Part shown: piece after piece, positions 25,347 through 33,460 of the stretch
Numbering within the stretch: position 1 is the stretch's first letter
How the letters are laid out: each line of letters begins with the position of its first letter
NCBI GenBank assembly: GCA_963921255.3
Contig: CAWUEW020000002.1
Span: 248,001-312,000, forward strand
Length of the DNA stretch: 64,000 nt
Reading direction: 5' to 3'
DNA from: JANSYL01 sp963921255
Lineage (GTDB): Bacteria; Pseudomonadota; Alphaproteobacteria; Rhodobacterales; Rhodobacteraceae
Translations under genes and position numbers: made by a program
The notes under the pieces: generated by a model
What the model was told of the DNA's origin: nothing
Database searches by the model: none
What the model saw: the letters and a program-made list of their open reading frames with translations, nothing else

Positions 25347-27267
25347 CTTACAGTCGCTTAAGCTCCTTTGCCGTGAATCTGAGGAGCTGATAGAGTTTGG
25401 TTCACGCGTGTCATTCTTCCACGGCCGGATGTCTAGCGGGAAGTCGACAATAGTAGAGATGGTGAACTTCTGCTTTGGAGGCAAGCTCGTAAAGACTCCA
25501 GCGGTTTCTTCAGAGGTATTGAAGGCTCAGCTATCCGTTCGTTTCGAGTCACAGACTGTGCTGTTTGAGCGCAGCATTTCTTCGAATTCCGTGGACGTGA
25601 GCTGGCAGGACGGAGAGGAGCTATTTCTGGAAACCTTGCCGTTGGTTGCAGGCGAACAGGCGATTATCGGTGATGAAATTTTCAATTTGAGTGACTTTAT
25701 CCTGACCCAGCTGGGCATCAGTCCGATAAAGGTTCGAAAGAGAAAGAAAGACGAGAATTCCGAGCTACACCGCCTTAGTTTTCGTGACTTCTTTAGGTTC
25801 TGCTACCTTGATCAGCCGCACCTGGACTCCAGCCTATTTCGGCTCGAGTCTCCGATCACTGGAGAGAAGTCCAAAGATGTGATGAAATTTGTCTTGGGTT
25901 TCCAGAGCGACCAGCTGCTCTCATTGCAACAAGACTTGCAAGAGAAGAGGCAACTCCAACGCTCCTTAAGAGAGGCAGCAAAGCAGATATCCGCTTTTTT
26001 GGATAAGTACGGTTTCGCGTCGGAGACCCAAATCGACCAGCGTGTACAACGCGTCAACACGCAGGCGGATGCACTTGAAGCTGAGCGAGAAGAACAGGAA
26101 GCAAGTGATACAACAGCGTTCTTGAGTGATGAGTTGCGGGCCAGAGCTAGGACACTTGAGACACAGCATGACGAAAAGTCGAAGGCTATAGTCGAAATTC
26201 AAGCAAGAATTGACGAGCAAACGTCTTTAAGAGCTGAACTCATAGCACTTAAAATGAAGGCTGCTAGGGCGACAAGTGCGTCATCATTACTGGAGGGCGC
26301 TGGTTTTGCAGCTTGTCCAAGTTGCGGAACTAAAGTTGGCACTCCTTCAGACCCGGATCATTGCGCTCTTTGCAAGTCCGACATCTCAGAGTCTGAACCC
26401 AACAAAATCCAGTCGGCAGTCATCGAGCAGGACCTAACGGACCGCATCGAGGACCTGAAGCTATCCTTGCGAAGGCTCGATGGCTCACTACGGGTTCAGG
26501 AACGTGCCCTTATGGAAATCCAGGAAAAGCGGTCCGCCGTCGCGCTTCAAATATCTGATGCTAGAGAGAGCATTGAATCGGAATATCTGCAGCGAGCGCG
26601 AAAAATCGAGTCCGATCTTGGGAAATTGAACGAGCGTCGGAGATTCTTGATGAAAGTTCGGGCGATGCCCGCTGAGATCGAGGAACGGCAGAGCCAAGCA
26701 GATAGACTGAATGCAGACATTTCACGAATTCAGAGACTGATCGAAAAGGAAGAGGAGAAATTTGAACGAGGCCGAGAGAACGTCGCGGTGTTGGAGCGGA
26801 ACTTTCTAGCCATCCTGCGCGCCATCCACTTTCCTGAAATCACTGAAGGCGACAAGGTTCAGGTCAATACTAGGACTTGGTTGCCATACATCTACGCGAA
26901 GGACCGGCCGAGCGATCCTTGGACGTTCGAAGACGCGGGAAGTGGTGGCAAAACTGTTCTTTTTAAGATCTGTTACGCATTAGCGATCCACAAAACTGCG
27001 GCGGAACAAGACCTATTTCTTCCCAGATGGTTCATAGTTGATTCAACGATGAAGAACATCACTCCGGACATCAATCCTGATGTCTTCAAGCACTTCTATG
27101 ACGAGCTCTATCGGCTTTTGAATGACGAGCTGAAGGACTGGCAGTGCATTATTGTCGACCAGACTTTCAGCCCATTCAAAGGATTTCAGGACGGCACTTT
27201 TGCTCGAAAAATGGTCATCGGTGACGCGGAAAACCCACCTTTGATCGGGTACTACACCGGTCACTAG
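25336..27267 (+). CDS. SMC/Rad50-like ATPase with zinc hook, ABC-three-component/Lamassu-type (LmuB-like)
   Basis: The 643-residue protein has an N-terminal Walker A (GRMSSGKST, residues 30-38), two long coiled coils (about 190-310 and 365-495) joined by a zinc-hook-like tip with CPSC (327-330) and CALC (343-346), an ABC signature-like GSGGKT (535-540), and a Walker B strand WFIVDST ending at Asp569. The next residue is Ser570 instead of the usual catalytic Glu. Related anti-phage/anti-plasmid ATPases sense DNA ends or aberrant replication structures and release the nuclease. Third gene of a tightly overlapping operon, with no further gene before the 3' flank. Confidence 0.85.
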   Translation: MKASLQSLKLLCRESEELIEFGSRVSFFHGRMSSGKSTIVEMVNFCFGGKLVKTPAVSSEVLKAQLSVRFESQTVLFERSISSNSVDVSWQDGEELFLETLPLVAGEQAIIGDEIFNLSDFILTQLGISPIKVRKRKKDENSELHRLSFRDFFRFCYLDQPHLDSSLFRLESPITGEKSKDVMKFVLGFQSDQLLSLQQDLQEKRQLQRSLREAAKQISAFLDKYGFASETQIDQRVQRVNTQADALEAEREEQEASDTTAFLSDELRARARTLETQHDEKSKAIVEIQARIDEQTSLRAELIALKMKAARATSASSLLEGAGFAACPSCGTKVGTPSDPDHCALCKSDISESEPNKIQSAVIEQDLTDRIEDLKLSLRRLDGSLRVQERALMEIQEKRSAVALQISDARESIESEYLQRARKIESDLGKLNERRRFLMKVRAMPAEIEERQSQADRLNADISRIQRLIEKEEEKFERGRENVAVLERNFLAILRAIHFPEITEGDKVQVNTRTWLPYIYAKDRPSDPWTFEDAGSGGKTVLFKICYALAIHKTAAEQDLFLPRWFIVDSTMKNITPDINPDVFKHFYDELYRLLNDELKDWQCIIVDQTFSPFKGFQDGTFARKMVIGDAENPPLIGYYTGH

Positions 27268-27470
27268 TTCGCAGCATTCGACGATCAATTGAACAAGGCC
27301 TGGCCTCTTGATCGCCTGTTTGCAACGTAATGAAGGTCTGCTTCTTGTGTGAACCAAATTCTCCGTTGCATCTGCAGAGAAAGTCCGCTTTCCGCCCAAA
27401 CCGCCGCCCAAACTACGATCTTGATACTTTCTGGTGGACTTCGCGTTCGTTCCGAGCGTGTGTGCGTCAC

Positions 27471-27623
27471 ATGTCCGACACTGAGCCAACGCGTGTTTCT
27501 GATCTCTTCGCCGAAGCGACAATGCTCTTGGAGACTGCGTCATCACTGGCATCAGACGGTCAGGCACTGGGGCTTGAACGGAGCTCGTATCTCCAACTCC
27601 TCGATGAACTGCGACGGTCTTAG
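27471..27623 (+). CDS. Possible small protein (50 aa) upstream of the recombinase module
   Basis: The frame MSDTEPTRVSDLFAEATMLL then ETASSLASDGQALGLERSSY to the stop gives a compact acidic, helical peptide. It lacks a good ribosome binding site. It is kept because its composition is protein-like and it precedes the DUF3489 gene on the same strand; it may also be a chance frame. Confidence 0.35.
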   Translation: MSDTEPTRVSDLFAEATMLLETASSLASDGQALGLERSSYLQLLDELRRS

Positions 27624-27796
27624 TTGCAGCTATCCGTGGTTCTGGAGGCTCTGAGCGCTGAACTCAGATGAGCACCATCAGACCTGATTGACTGGACTTT
27701 GCGCACGAACGGAGCGTTGCTGACCACAGGCCCGGACCTTCCGGGCTCTCCTCAGTACAGGGGCCCGAGTGCCCGGTATTCCAGAGGACCAACAAC

Positions 27797-28030
27797 ATGA
27801 CCAATCGAAGCAAATCGCCACCAACCAAAACTGACACTATTCGCCGGCTGATTGCCCGGCCGAACGGTGCCAAGCTCACGGCGCTATGCAACGCAACCGG
27901 GTGGCAGGCTCACTCCGTACGCGCGGCCTTAAGTGGTCTGCGGAAGTCGGGGGTGACCGTAGAACGAACAGGGACAGGCATGTCCGTCAGCTATCGGGCC
28001 ATCGTCGCGGACGAGACGGTCGATGCTTGA
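27797..28030 (+). CDS. DUF3489 protein
   Basis: The 77-residue protein has the DUF3489 signature: KTDTIRRLIARPNGAKLTAL followed by GWQAHSVRAALSGLRKSG and a short basic end. The region predicts a winged helix-turn-helix. It commonly precedes DUF2924 and a serine recombinase in alphaproteobacterial mobile elements, and does so here: the next gene overlaps it by 8 bp. Start after AGAGGACC. A perfect 7-bp hairpin (GCCCGGA/TCCGGGC, near 27730-27747) lies in its leader. Likely a DNA-binding accessory or regulator of the recombinase. Confidence 0.85.
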   Translation: MTNRSKSPPTKTDTIRRLIARPNGAKLTALCNATGWQAHSVRAALSGLRKSGVTVERTGTGMSVSYRAIVADETVDA

Positions 28031-28421
28031 ATTGCATGATCTTCGTAGCGCTGATCGCCCGGCTCTGTTGCAAGCTTGGGAGGCTTTGTTCGGGAGGTCA
28101 GCACCTAAAGGCATAAGCCGCGCGTTCCTACGACGTTTCATTGCCTTTGAGCTCCAGGCCCAGAGGCAAGGCGGGCTTACGCGAGAGACCAGACGGCTTT
28201 TGGCCTCCCCAAGCGCATCTCAGCCCGCACAACACGCAAAGCTCGGAACCGAATTCTTCCGCGAATGGAACGGTGTTACGCATCGGGTGGAGCTGACCGA
28301 CACCGGCTATGTCTGGAACGGTGAGGCCTATCGATCGCTGTCGGCGGTCGCGAAGGCCATCACCGGTGCACATTGGTCGGGACCGCGGTTCTTTGGGCTT
28401 CGCGACGCCAAATCGTCATGA
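28023..28421 (+). CDS. DUF2924 protein
   Basis: The 132-residue protein has the DUF2924 landmarks: LQAWEALFGRSAPKGISRAF LRRF, AFELQAQRQGGL, LGTEFFREWNGVTHRVEL and YRSLSAVAKAITGAHWSGPR FFGL. It overlaps DUF3489 by 8 bp and the recombinase gene by 4 bp (ATGA). DUF2924 proteins nearly always accompany large serine recombinases and may assist DNA binding or directionality; this is association, not demonstrated function. Confidence 0.9.
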   Translation: MLELHDLRSADRPALLQAWEALFGRSAPKGISRAFLRRFIAFELQAQRQGGLTRETRRLLASPSASQPAQHAKLGTEFFREWNGVTHRVELTDTGYVWNGEAYRSLSAVAKAITGAHWSGPRFFGLRDAKSS

Positions 28422-30118
28422 CCCGGGCTAGGCTCCGCTGCGCTATATACACACGGAAGTCTTCCGACGAGGGATTGGAACAGGACTTCAACTCCCTCGA
28501 TGCGCAGCGAGAGGCGTGCGAGGCTTATATTGCAAGTCAACGGCATGAAGGCTGGCGCGCTGTCCGAACGCGCTACGATGATGGGGGTGTCTCTGGTGGG
28601 ACGCTTGACAGGCCCGGGCTTCAAAACCTGCTGGATGACATCGACCGCAGGCAGGTGGACATGGTTGTCGTCTACAAAATCGACCGCCTCACAAGGTCCC
28701 TAGCCGACTTCGCCAAGCTATTGGACAGGCTCGAAGCGGCTGAGTGTTCTTTTGTGTCTGTCACACAGGCGTTCAATACATCGTCGTCGATGGGGCGCCT
28801 CACCCTCAACGTTCTGCTTTCCTTCGCCCAGTTCGAGCGCGAAGTCACGGCTGAGCGGATACGGGACAAGATTGCGGCGTCAAAAAAGAAAGGTCTCTGG
28901 ATGGGCGGCCTGGCACCGCTCGGTTACGACCCGCATCCAGACAAAACCAGACGAACCCTTGTGATTAATCGACTGGAAGCCGAGATGGTGCGCACCCTGT
29001 TCCAGCTTTACATTCGGCATGATGGTCTCAACGCAACCACCCGCGCGGCAGCAGAGCTCGGACTTCGGTCCAAAGTAAGACATCGGAAAGATGGGACCCA
29101 TAGCGGCGGGAAGCCACTAAGCCGAGGCCAAGTCCATCATATCCTGAAGAACCCGGTCTACCGCGGCAGGATCCGGCACAAAGGCAAGACTTGGCCTGGA
29201 TTGCACGATGCGATCATCGACGACCAGCTTTGGACGTCCGTGCAGGACCTCCTGGCCATCAATGCTCGAAACGCCAAACAGCTCCCTAGTGACCGTGCGC
29301 GGAGCATGTATCGCGGCAGGCAATCTGCTCCATTGGTGGGCAAGCTCTTTGACGAGGTCGGAGATCGTCTCACGCCGTCCCACACCAAACGAGGCACGAC
29401 CATCCATCGCTACTATGTGTCGAACCGTTTGTTGTCCGGCACAACCGACCCCACTGGATGGCGAGTTCCCGCACGGCAAATTGAGCAGGCTGTCGGACGC
29501 GCAATTGCTGCCCACTTCGCCGAACGCAGGCAAAAGATCGCCTTGGGTGCGGGGAACGACCTGGCCGAAGTTGATACGGTGATGAAGTGCGTTGCCCAAC
29601 TCGCAGATGATCTCAGGGGGACTGAGTATCGAAGCCACCTGCAACTCATAGAGCGCGTGGATCTAAACGGAGCTTCTATTACGATGCGTCTCGACGCAAA
29701 CGAGATCGCGACCCGTTTGAACCTTCCAGCCAACAAACTTGATGTCGCGCATTTGCACATTCATCAACCGTTGCGCATTCGACGGCGCGGGCAAGAGATG
29801 AAACTGGTCACCAACGCGGTTGAGGCAGCACCGGATGATGCTCTGGTCGATGGGCTACGGCGTGCCCATCGATGGGCTGAACGCCTAAAATCAGGTGAAG
29901 CGCTTGGTCGTATTGCAACGAGTCACAAAGGCTCGGAGCGCTACACGTCTCGCATCATAGCACTTGCCACACTGGCGCCAGACATACAGCACGCCATTCT
30001 GGCTGGTCTGCAACCTGCAGATCTCACCCTGAGCAAATTGGTGAAGCGCGACCTCCCGCTTGATTGGCAGACGCAACGAGAGATGCTCGGGTTCACGTCG
30101 CCCGCGCCCGCCAACTAA
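28418..30118 (+). CDS. Large serine recombinase (resolvase/Recombinase/zinc-ribbon type)
   Basis: The 566-residue protein has an N-terminal resolvase domain (RCAIYTRKSSDEGLEQDFNS LDAQR, Ser15 the likely nucleophile; DGGVSGGTLDRPGLQNLLDD; VVYKIDRLTRS; LLSFAQFEREVTAERIRDKI), a Recombinase domain (GGLAPLGYDP, LSRGQVHHILKNPVYRGRI) and a C-terminal helical region. The start in the ATGA overlap with DUF2924 is preferred to the upstream frame at 28373. It is intact and is probably the active integrase/excisionase of the present island. Its attachment sites were not identified. Confidence 0.9.
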   Translation: MTRARLRCAIYTRKSSDEGLEQDFNSLDAQREACEAYIASQRHEGWRAVRTRYDDGGVSGGTLDRPGLQNLLDDIDRRQVDMVVVYKIDRLTRSLADFAKLLDRLEAAECSFVSVTQAFNTSSSMGRLTLNVLLSFAQFEREVTAERIRDKIAASKKKGLWMGGLAPLGYDPHPDKTRRTLVINRLEAEMVRTLFQLYIRHDGLNATTRAAAELGLRSKVRHRKDGTHSGGKPLSRGQVHHILKNPVYRGRIRHKGKTWPGLHDAIIDDQLWTSVQDLLAINARNAKQLPSDRARSMYRGRQSAPLVGKLFDEVGDRLTPSHTKRGTTIHRYYVSNRLLSGTTDPTGWRVPARQIEQAVGRAIAAHFAERRQKIALGAGNDLAEVDTVMKCVAQLADDLRGTEYRSHLQLIERVDLNGASITMRLDANEIATRLNLPANKLDVAHLHIHQPLRIRRRGQEMKLVTNAVEAAPDDALVDGLRRAHRWAERLKSGEALGRIATSHKGSERYTSRIIALATLAPDIQHAILAGLQPADLTLSKLVKRDLPLDWQTQREMLGFTSPAPAN

Positions 30119-30289
30119 GACGCATCCCAAAAACCGGCTCCTGGAAAGCTTGAGGCAGAGACGGGCCGCGCAAGACGGCGTGCTGAGCGTGCATACGAGC
30201 GTCTCTGGCAAAAAGCTCGCGTCTTATGTGGCGGAGATCGCGGGGAAAATCGCACGCAAATCGGCGTGCCCCGGTGAGACGCGGGTGCG

Positions 30290-30379
30290 TGGCGGAGAGA
30301 CAGGGATTCGAACCCTGGAGACGGTTTCCCGCCTACACACTTTCCAGGCGTGCGCCTTCGACCACTCGGCCACCTCTCC
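30290..30379 (-). tRNA. tRNA-Ser(GGA)
   Basis: The minus strand folds as a class II tRNA: acceptor stem GGAGAGG pairing with UCUCUCC (one G-U), discriminator G, encoded CCA, anticodon loop CUGGAAA (GGA, 30343-30345), a long variable arm and GGTTCGAATCC in the T arm. The 3' end points to the genomic island on its left, the usual orientation for island insertion at a tRNA. Confidence 0.95.
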
Positions 30380-30554
30380 GTGCCGGGCGATTTAGCGCAT
30401 CGTGCGGATTAGGTGCAAGTCCAAAGCGGCCCCGACAGGCTTATGTAAAAAAGATTCACTTTTTTCGGTTTCCCCTCTTGTGGTGCGCTAACAGCATCCC
30501 ATATGAGTTAATGTGATTAACATTAACATCGCACACAAAGAGAGGACCTCAGAA

Positions 30555-30971
30555 ATGACTGCCACGACCACCCCCACTACCCCCGTCCAGGAGGCCCAGG
30601 GCTGGTTTTCCAAGTCCGAGGCCTGGCTCGATGCCAAGGGCAAAGGCGCTTGGATTGCTGCCATGGTTCTTGGGTTCATCCTGTTCTGGCCGATCGGCCT
30701 CGCCCTTCTTGCTTACATGATCTGGAGTAAACGCATGTTCAATGGCTCTTGCAGCGCCCGCCGCTCCCATATGACCCGTCACAAGTTCCGCAGCACCGGC
30801 AACACGGCATTTGATGCCTACAAAGCCGACACTCTGCGCCGCTTGGAAGACGAACAGGACGCGTTCGAAGCCTTCCTGCAGCGTCTGCGCGATGCAAAGG
30901 ACAAGGCCGAATTCGACCAGTTCATGGATGAACGCGCCAAACCGTCGAAAGACGAAACCGAAGACGCCTAA
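30555..30971 (+). CDS. DUF2852 membrane protein, copy 1
   Basis: The 138-residue product has a Thr/Pro-rich N-terminus, one hydrophobic segment (GAWIAAMVLGFILFWPIGLA LLAYMIW), and the DUF2852 C-terminal part with STGNTAFDAYKADTLRRLED and FEAFLQRLRDAKDKAEFDQF. Start at the ATG after AGAGAGGACCTCAGAA. A paralogue follows at 31060. Function of the family is unknown; a small inner-membrane protein with a cytoplasmic helical tail is what the sequence shows. Confidence 0.85.
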   Translation: MTATTTPTTPVQEAQGWFSKSEAWLDAKGKGAWIAAMVLGFILFWPIGLALLAYMIWSKRMFNGSCSARRSHMTRHKFRSTGNTAFDAYKADTLRRLEDEQDAFEAFLQRLRDAKDKAEFDQFMDERAKPSKDETEDA

Positions 30972-31059
30972 GACAGGCGCATCATCCAGCGGGGTGGGCC
31001 TTATCCCTCGGGGCCCACCCTCCCCCGATCCATAACAGCAAACTCAAAGGACAGTGGAC

Positions 31060-31488
31060 ATGCTGCTTGCCAGCTCTGACACCGCACATCACCAGCCAAA
31101 CGTACCAGTTCCCGTTCAGATTCTGACCACCATCTTGTTTACCGGCTTCGCGATCTCGGTTTCGATCGTTGCGATCGTGTCCTTCGGCTTGATCGGCGTC
31201 GCCTTGGCCGCGCTGCTTGGATGGCAATGGATGCGCAGCATGGCCCCTCGGCCTGCGTCACGCCCCAGTGTCGAAACCATGCCGATCCTCGAACCCACCG
31301 GCAACGCCCATTTTGACGCCTATCGTGACGATGTGCTGGCCACGCTGGAGCGGGATCGCGCAGATTTCGAAGCGTATCTCAACCGCCTGCGGGCCGCGCG
31401 CGACAAGTCCGAGTTTGATACCTTCCTCGCCGAACGGGCGTGGGAAACCGGGGCGCGCAATCCGCGTCCATCCGTAACCCAAGACTAA
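31060..31488 (+). CDS. DUF2852 membrane protein, copy 2
   Basis: The 142-residue paralogue of the preceding gene shares the NAHFDAYRDDVLATLERDRA segment and DFEAYLNRLRAARDKSEFDT, but has a different membrane region (VQILTTILFTGFAISVSIVA IVSFGLIGVALAAL). The ATG at 31060, after AAAGGACAGTGGAC, is preferred to GTG 31054. Divergence between the copies is large, so the duplication is old. Confidence 0.82.
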   Translation: MLLASSDTAHHQPNVPVPVQILTTILFTGFAISVSIVAIVSFGLIGVALAALLGWQWMRSMAPRPASRPSVETMPILEPTGNAHFDAYRDDVLATLERDRADFEAYLNRLRAARDKSEFDTFLAERAWETGARNPRPSVTQD

Positions 31489-31601
31489 GGCCGTCCCCCT
31501 GTCCCCCAAATGGCCTTAGCCAGCGGGGCCGCATCTGTCCCCTTGCGGCACCGCCCGTTTTTCAGCCACCCTTCCGACACCTCAGACACGTGACCGACAC
31601 C

Positions 31602-32036
31602 ATGCCATCCCGCCTCCCCGATCCGTCCTACGATCCCGTTTTCTATGATGGCGTGCCCGCCAAACGCCTGTTCGCGTGGCTGATCGACGTCCTTCTGATC
31701 AGCATCGTCACGCTCATTCTTGGATTGGTGACCTTCACCCTTCTGCTGTGGATCTGGCCGATCGTGTACCTGACGGTCTCTTTCCTCTACCGCAGCCTGA
31801 CCATCGCGGCGGGTTCGGCGACCTTGGGTATGCGCCTGATGAACATCGAACTGCGCGGCCCGACGGGACAACGGCTATCCGGGACCGAAGCCGCGCTGCA
31901 CACCTTAGCCTATCTCATCGCATCGGGGTTTGTGATCGTCCAACTGGTCTCGGTCTTCCTGATGGCGACGGGCGCCCGCCACCAAGGTCTGCATGACCTC
32001 TTTTTGGGCACAGCGGCGATTAATCGCCCGCGCTGA
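31602..32036 (+). CDS. RDD-family membrane protein
   Basis: The 144-residue protein has the RDD domain: an Arg in the first segment (AKRLFAWLIDVLLISIVTLI), a Trp-rich second segment, LTIAAGSATLGMRLMNIELR between helices, and an RHQGLHDLFLGTAAI ending. RDD proteins are small membrane proteins of varied and mostly unknown role; some affect Na+ transport. The start is uncertain (ATG 31602 or GTG 31590), as no ribosome binding site is evident. Confidence 0.85.
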   Translation: MPSRLPDPSYDPVFYDGVPAKRLFAWLIDVLLISIVTLILGLVTFTLLLWIWPIVYLTVSFLYRSLTIAAGSATLGMRLMNIELRGPTGQRLSGTEAALHTLAYLIASGFVIVQLVSVFLMATGARHQGLHDLFLGTAAINRPR

Positions 32037-32161
32037 GACCCGCGCACGAGGGCAAAACCGGGCCCGAAAACCCCCCTTCAGAAAAAACACCTTGCCCCCT
32101 CCGGGGCAGAGGTGCAGGCTAGGCGCACGACACTGACGACCGCGGGACCCACCAGCTTTCG

Positions 32162-33010
32162 ATGCGCCATACGCTTCCCATAGCGCCACAATTTTATGTG
32201 ACGGCCCCCCAAAGCTGCCCGTATCTCGACGGTCGCCGCGAGCGGAAACTGTTCACCGCGCTGCAGGGCGATCAGGCTGAAAAGCTCAACAATGCTTTGT
32301 CGAAACAGGGGTTTCGTCGATCCCAGAACGTTCTGTATCGCCCGTCCTGCACCGATTGCGCAGCCTGCCTGTCCGCGCGCATCCGCGTTGCGGATTTTGA
32401 TCCCAAACGCGGCCACCGGCGGATCCTGAAGCGCAACCAGGATCTGATCCGCACCGCGCGGTCCGCATGGGCCACCGAAGAACAATACGCCCTGTTTCGC
32501 GCCTACCTCGACGCCCGGCACGCCGATGGCGGCATGGCTGACATGGACGTGTTCGAGTTTGCCGCGATGATCGAAGAGACCCCGGTGCGCACCCGCGTGA
32601 TCGAGTATCGCGATCCGTCCCGGGCGGCCCGCAATGAAGATGGCGAACATGACGCCGCGCTGACGGCCGTGTGCCTGACCGATGTTCTGGATGATGGCCT
32701 CAGCCTTGTTTACTCGTTCTTCGAACCATCCATGACCGCGCGCTCCCTCGGCACCTACGCGATCCTGGATCACGTCGCGCTCGCCCGTGAGGCGGGCCTG
32801 CCCTATGTCTACCTCGGCTACTGGGTGCCCGGCAGCGCCAAGATGGGCTACAAGGCCAACTTCCCTGCACTCGAGGTCTATGTGGACGGGGTCTGGCAAG
32901 AACTGGATGACGCGGCATCCTTCTCCAACCAGACGCATCCCCTGTCGACCGATCCAATCGCGCAACAGGTGGCCCAGATCACCCTGCCCGATCTACGTGG
33001 CAAGGGATAA
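32162..33010 (+). CDS. bpt: Aspartate/glutamate leucyltransferase (bacterial N-end rule transferase)
   Basis: The 282-residue protein matches the Bpt/ATE family throughout: PQFYVTAPQSCPYLDGRRER, VLYRPSCTDCAACLSARI with CxxC pairs, KRNQDLI, DVLDDGLSLVYSFFEP, SLGTYAILDHVALAREAGLP YVYLGYWVPGSAKMGYK and LEVYVDG. Bpt transfers leucine from Leu-tRNA to proteins with N-terminal Asp or Glu, feeding them to ClpAPS. Length is as expected. Upstream lies a small GC hairpin near 32093-32107. Confidence 0.93.
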   Translation: MRHTLPIAPQFYVTAPQSCPYLDGRRERKLFTALQGDQAEKLNNALSKQGFRRSQNVLYRPSCTDCAACLSARIRVADFDPKRGHRRILKRNQDLIRTARSAWATEEQYALFRAYLDARHADGGMADMDVFEFAAMIEETPVRTRVIEYRDPSRAARNEDGEHDAALTAVCLTDVLDDGLSLVYSFFEPSMTARSLGTYAILDHVALAREAGLPYVYLGYWVPGSAKMGYKANFPALEVYVDGVWQELDDAASFSNQTHPLSTDPIAQQVAQITLPDLRGKG

Positions 33011-33018
33011 GCGCGTCT

Positions 33019-33402
33019 GTGGCGCGGCTGGCCACAATCACCCTGGTTGTTCCTGACTACGACGACGCGCTGGCGTTCTTCGTTGATGGCCTCGGCTGGA
33101 CCTGCCTTGCCGATGTCGATCAAGGCGCCAAACGGTGGGTGACGGTTGCGCCAGACGCAACATCCGGCGCTGTCCTGTTGCTCGCCCGGGCCAGCGATGC
33201 ACCGCAATCCGAGGCCATCGGCAACCAGACCGGCGGGCGCGTGGCGTTCTTTCTGGAAACAGACGACTTCGACACAGAGGTCGCCCGGATCGAGGTCGCC
33301 GGTGGCACCTTTCTGGAACCGCCCCGCGATGAGCCCTATGGACGAGTGGCCCAGTGGCGCGACCCGTGGGGCAACCTCTGGGATCTTTTGCAACCGGCCT
33401 GA
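33019..33402 (+). CDS. VOC-family protein
   Basis: The 127-residue protein begins with GTG 8 bp after bpt. It has the VOC fold landmarks TLVVPDYDDALAFFVDGLGW, GGRVAFFLETDDFDTEVARI and RDPWGNLWDLLQP. It lacks obvious His/Glu ligands at all positions, so it may be a binding protein rather than an enzyme; substrate unknown. Probably transcribed with bpt. A strong hairpin follows. Confidence 0.82.
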   Translation: MARLATITLVVPDYDDALAFFVDGLGWTCLADVDQGAKRWVTVAPDATSGAVLLLARASDAPQSEAIGNQTGGRVAFFLETDDFDTEVARIEVAGGTFLEPPRDEPYGRVAQWRDPWGNLWDLLQPA

Positions 33403-33403
33403 C

Positions 33404-33442
33404 AAAAAAAGGGCGCGCCCATTTGTGGACGCGCCCGTTCTT
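33404..33442. terminator. Bidirectional terminator between VOC gene and TRAP operon
   Basis: GGGCGCG at 33411-33417 pairs with CGCGCCC at 33430-33436, with an A run before and TTCTTT after, between convergent genes. Confidence 0.75.
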
Positions 33443-33460
33443 TGTGGTTCGCTCTCCGGA

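Noticed and set aside
30118..30289. Search for a second copy of the tRNA-Ser 3' end as attachment site
   Set aside because: No duplicate of the T-arm/acceptor sequence was seen by eye elsewhere in the window, so no att site is claimed.
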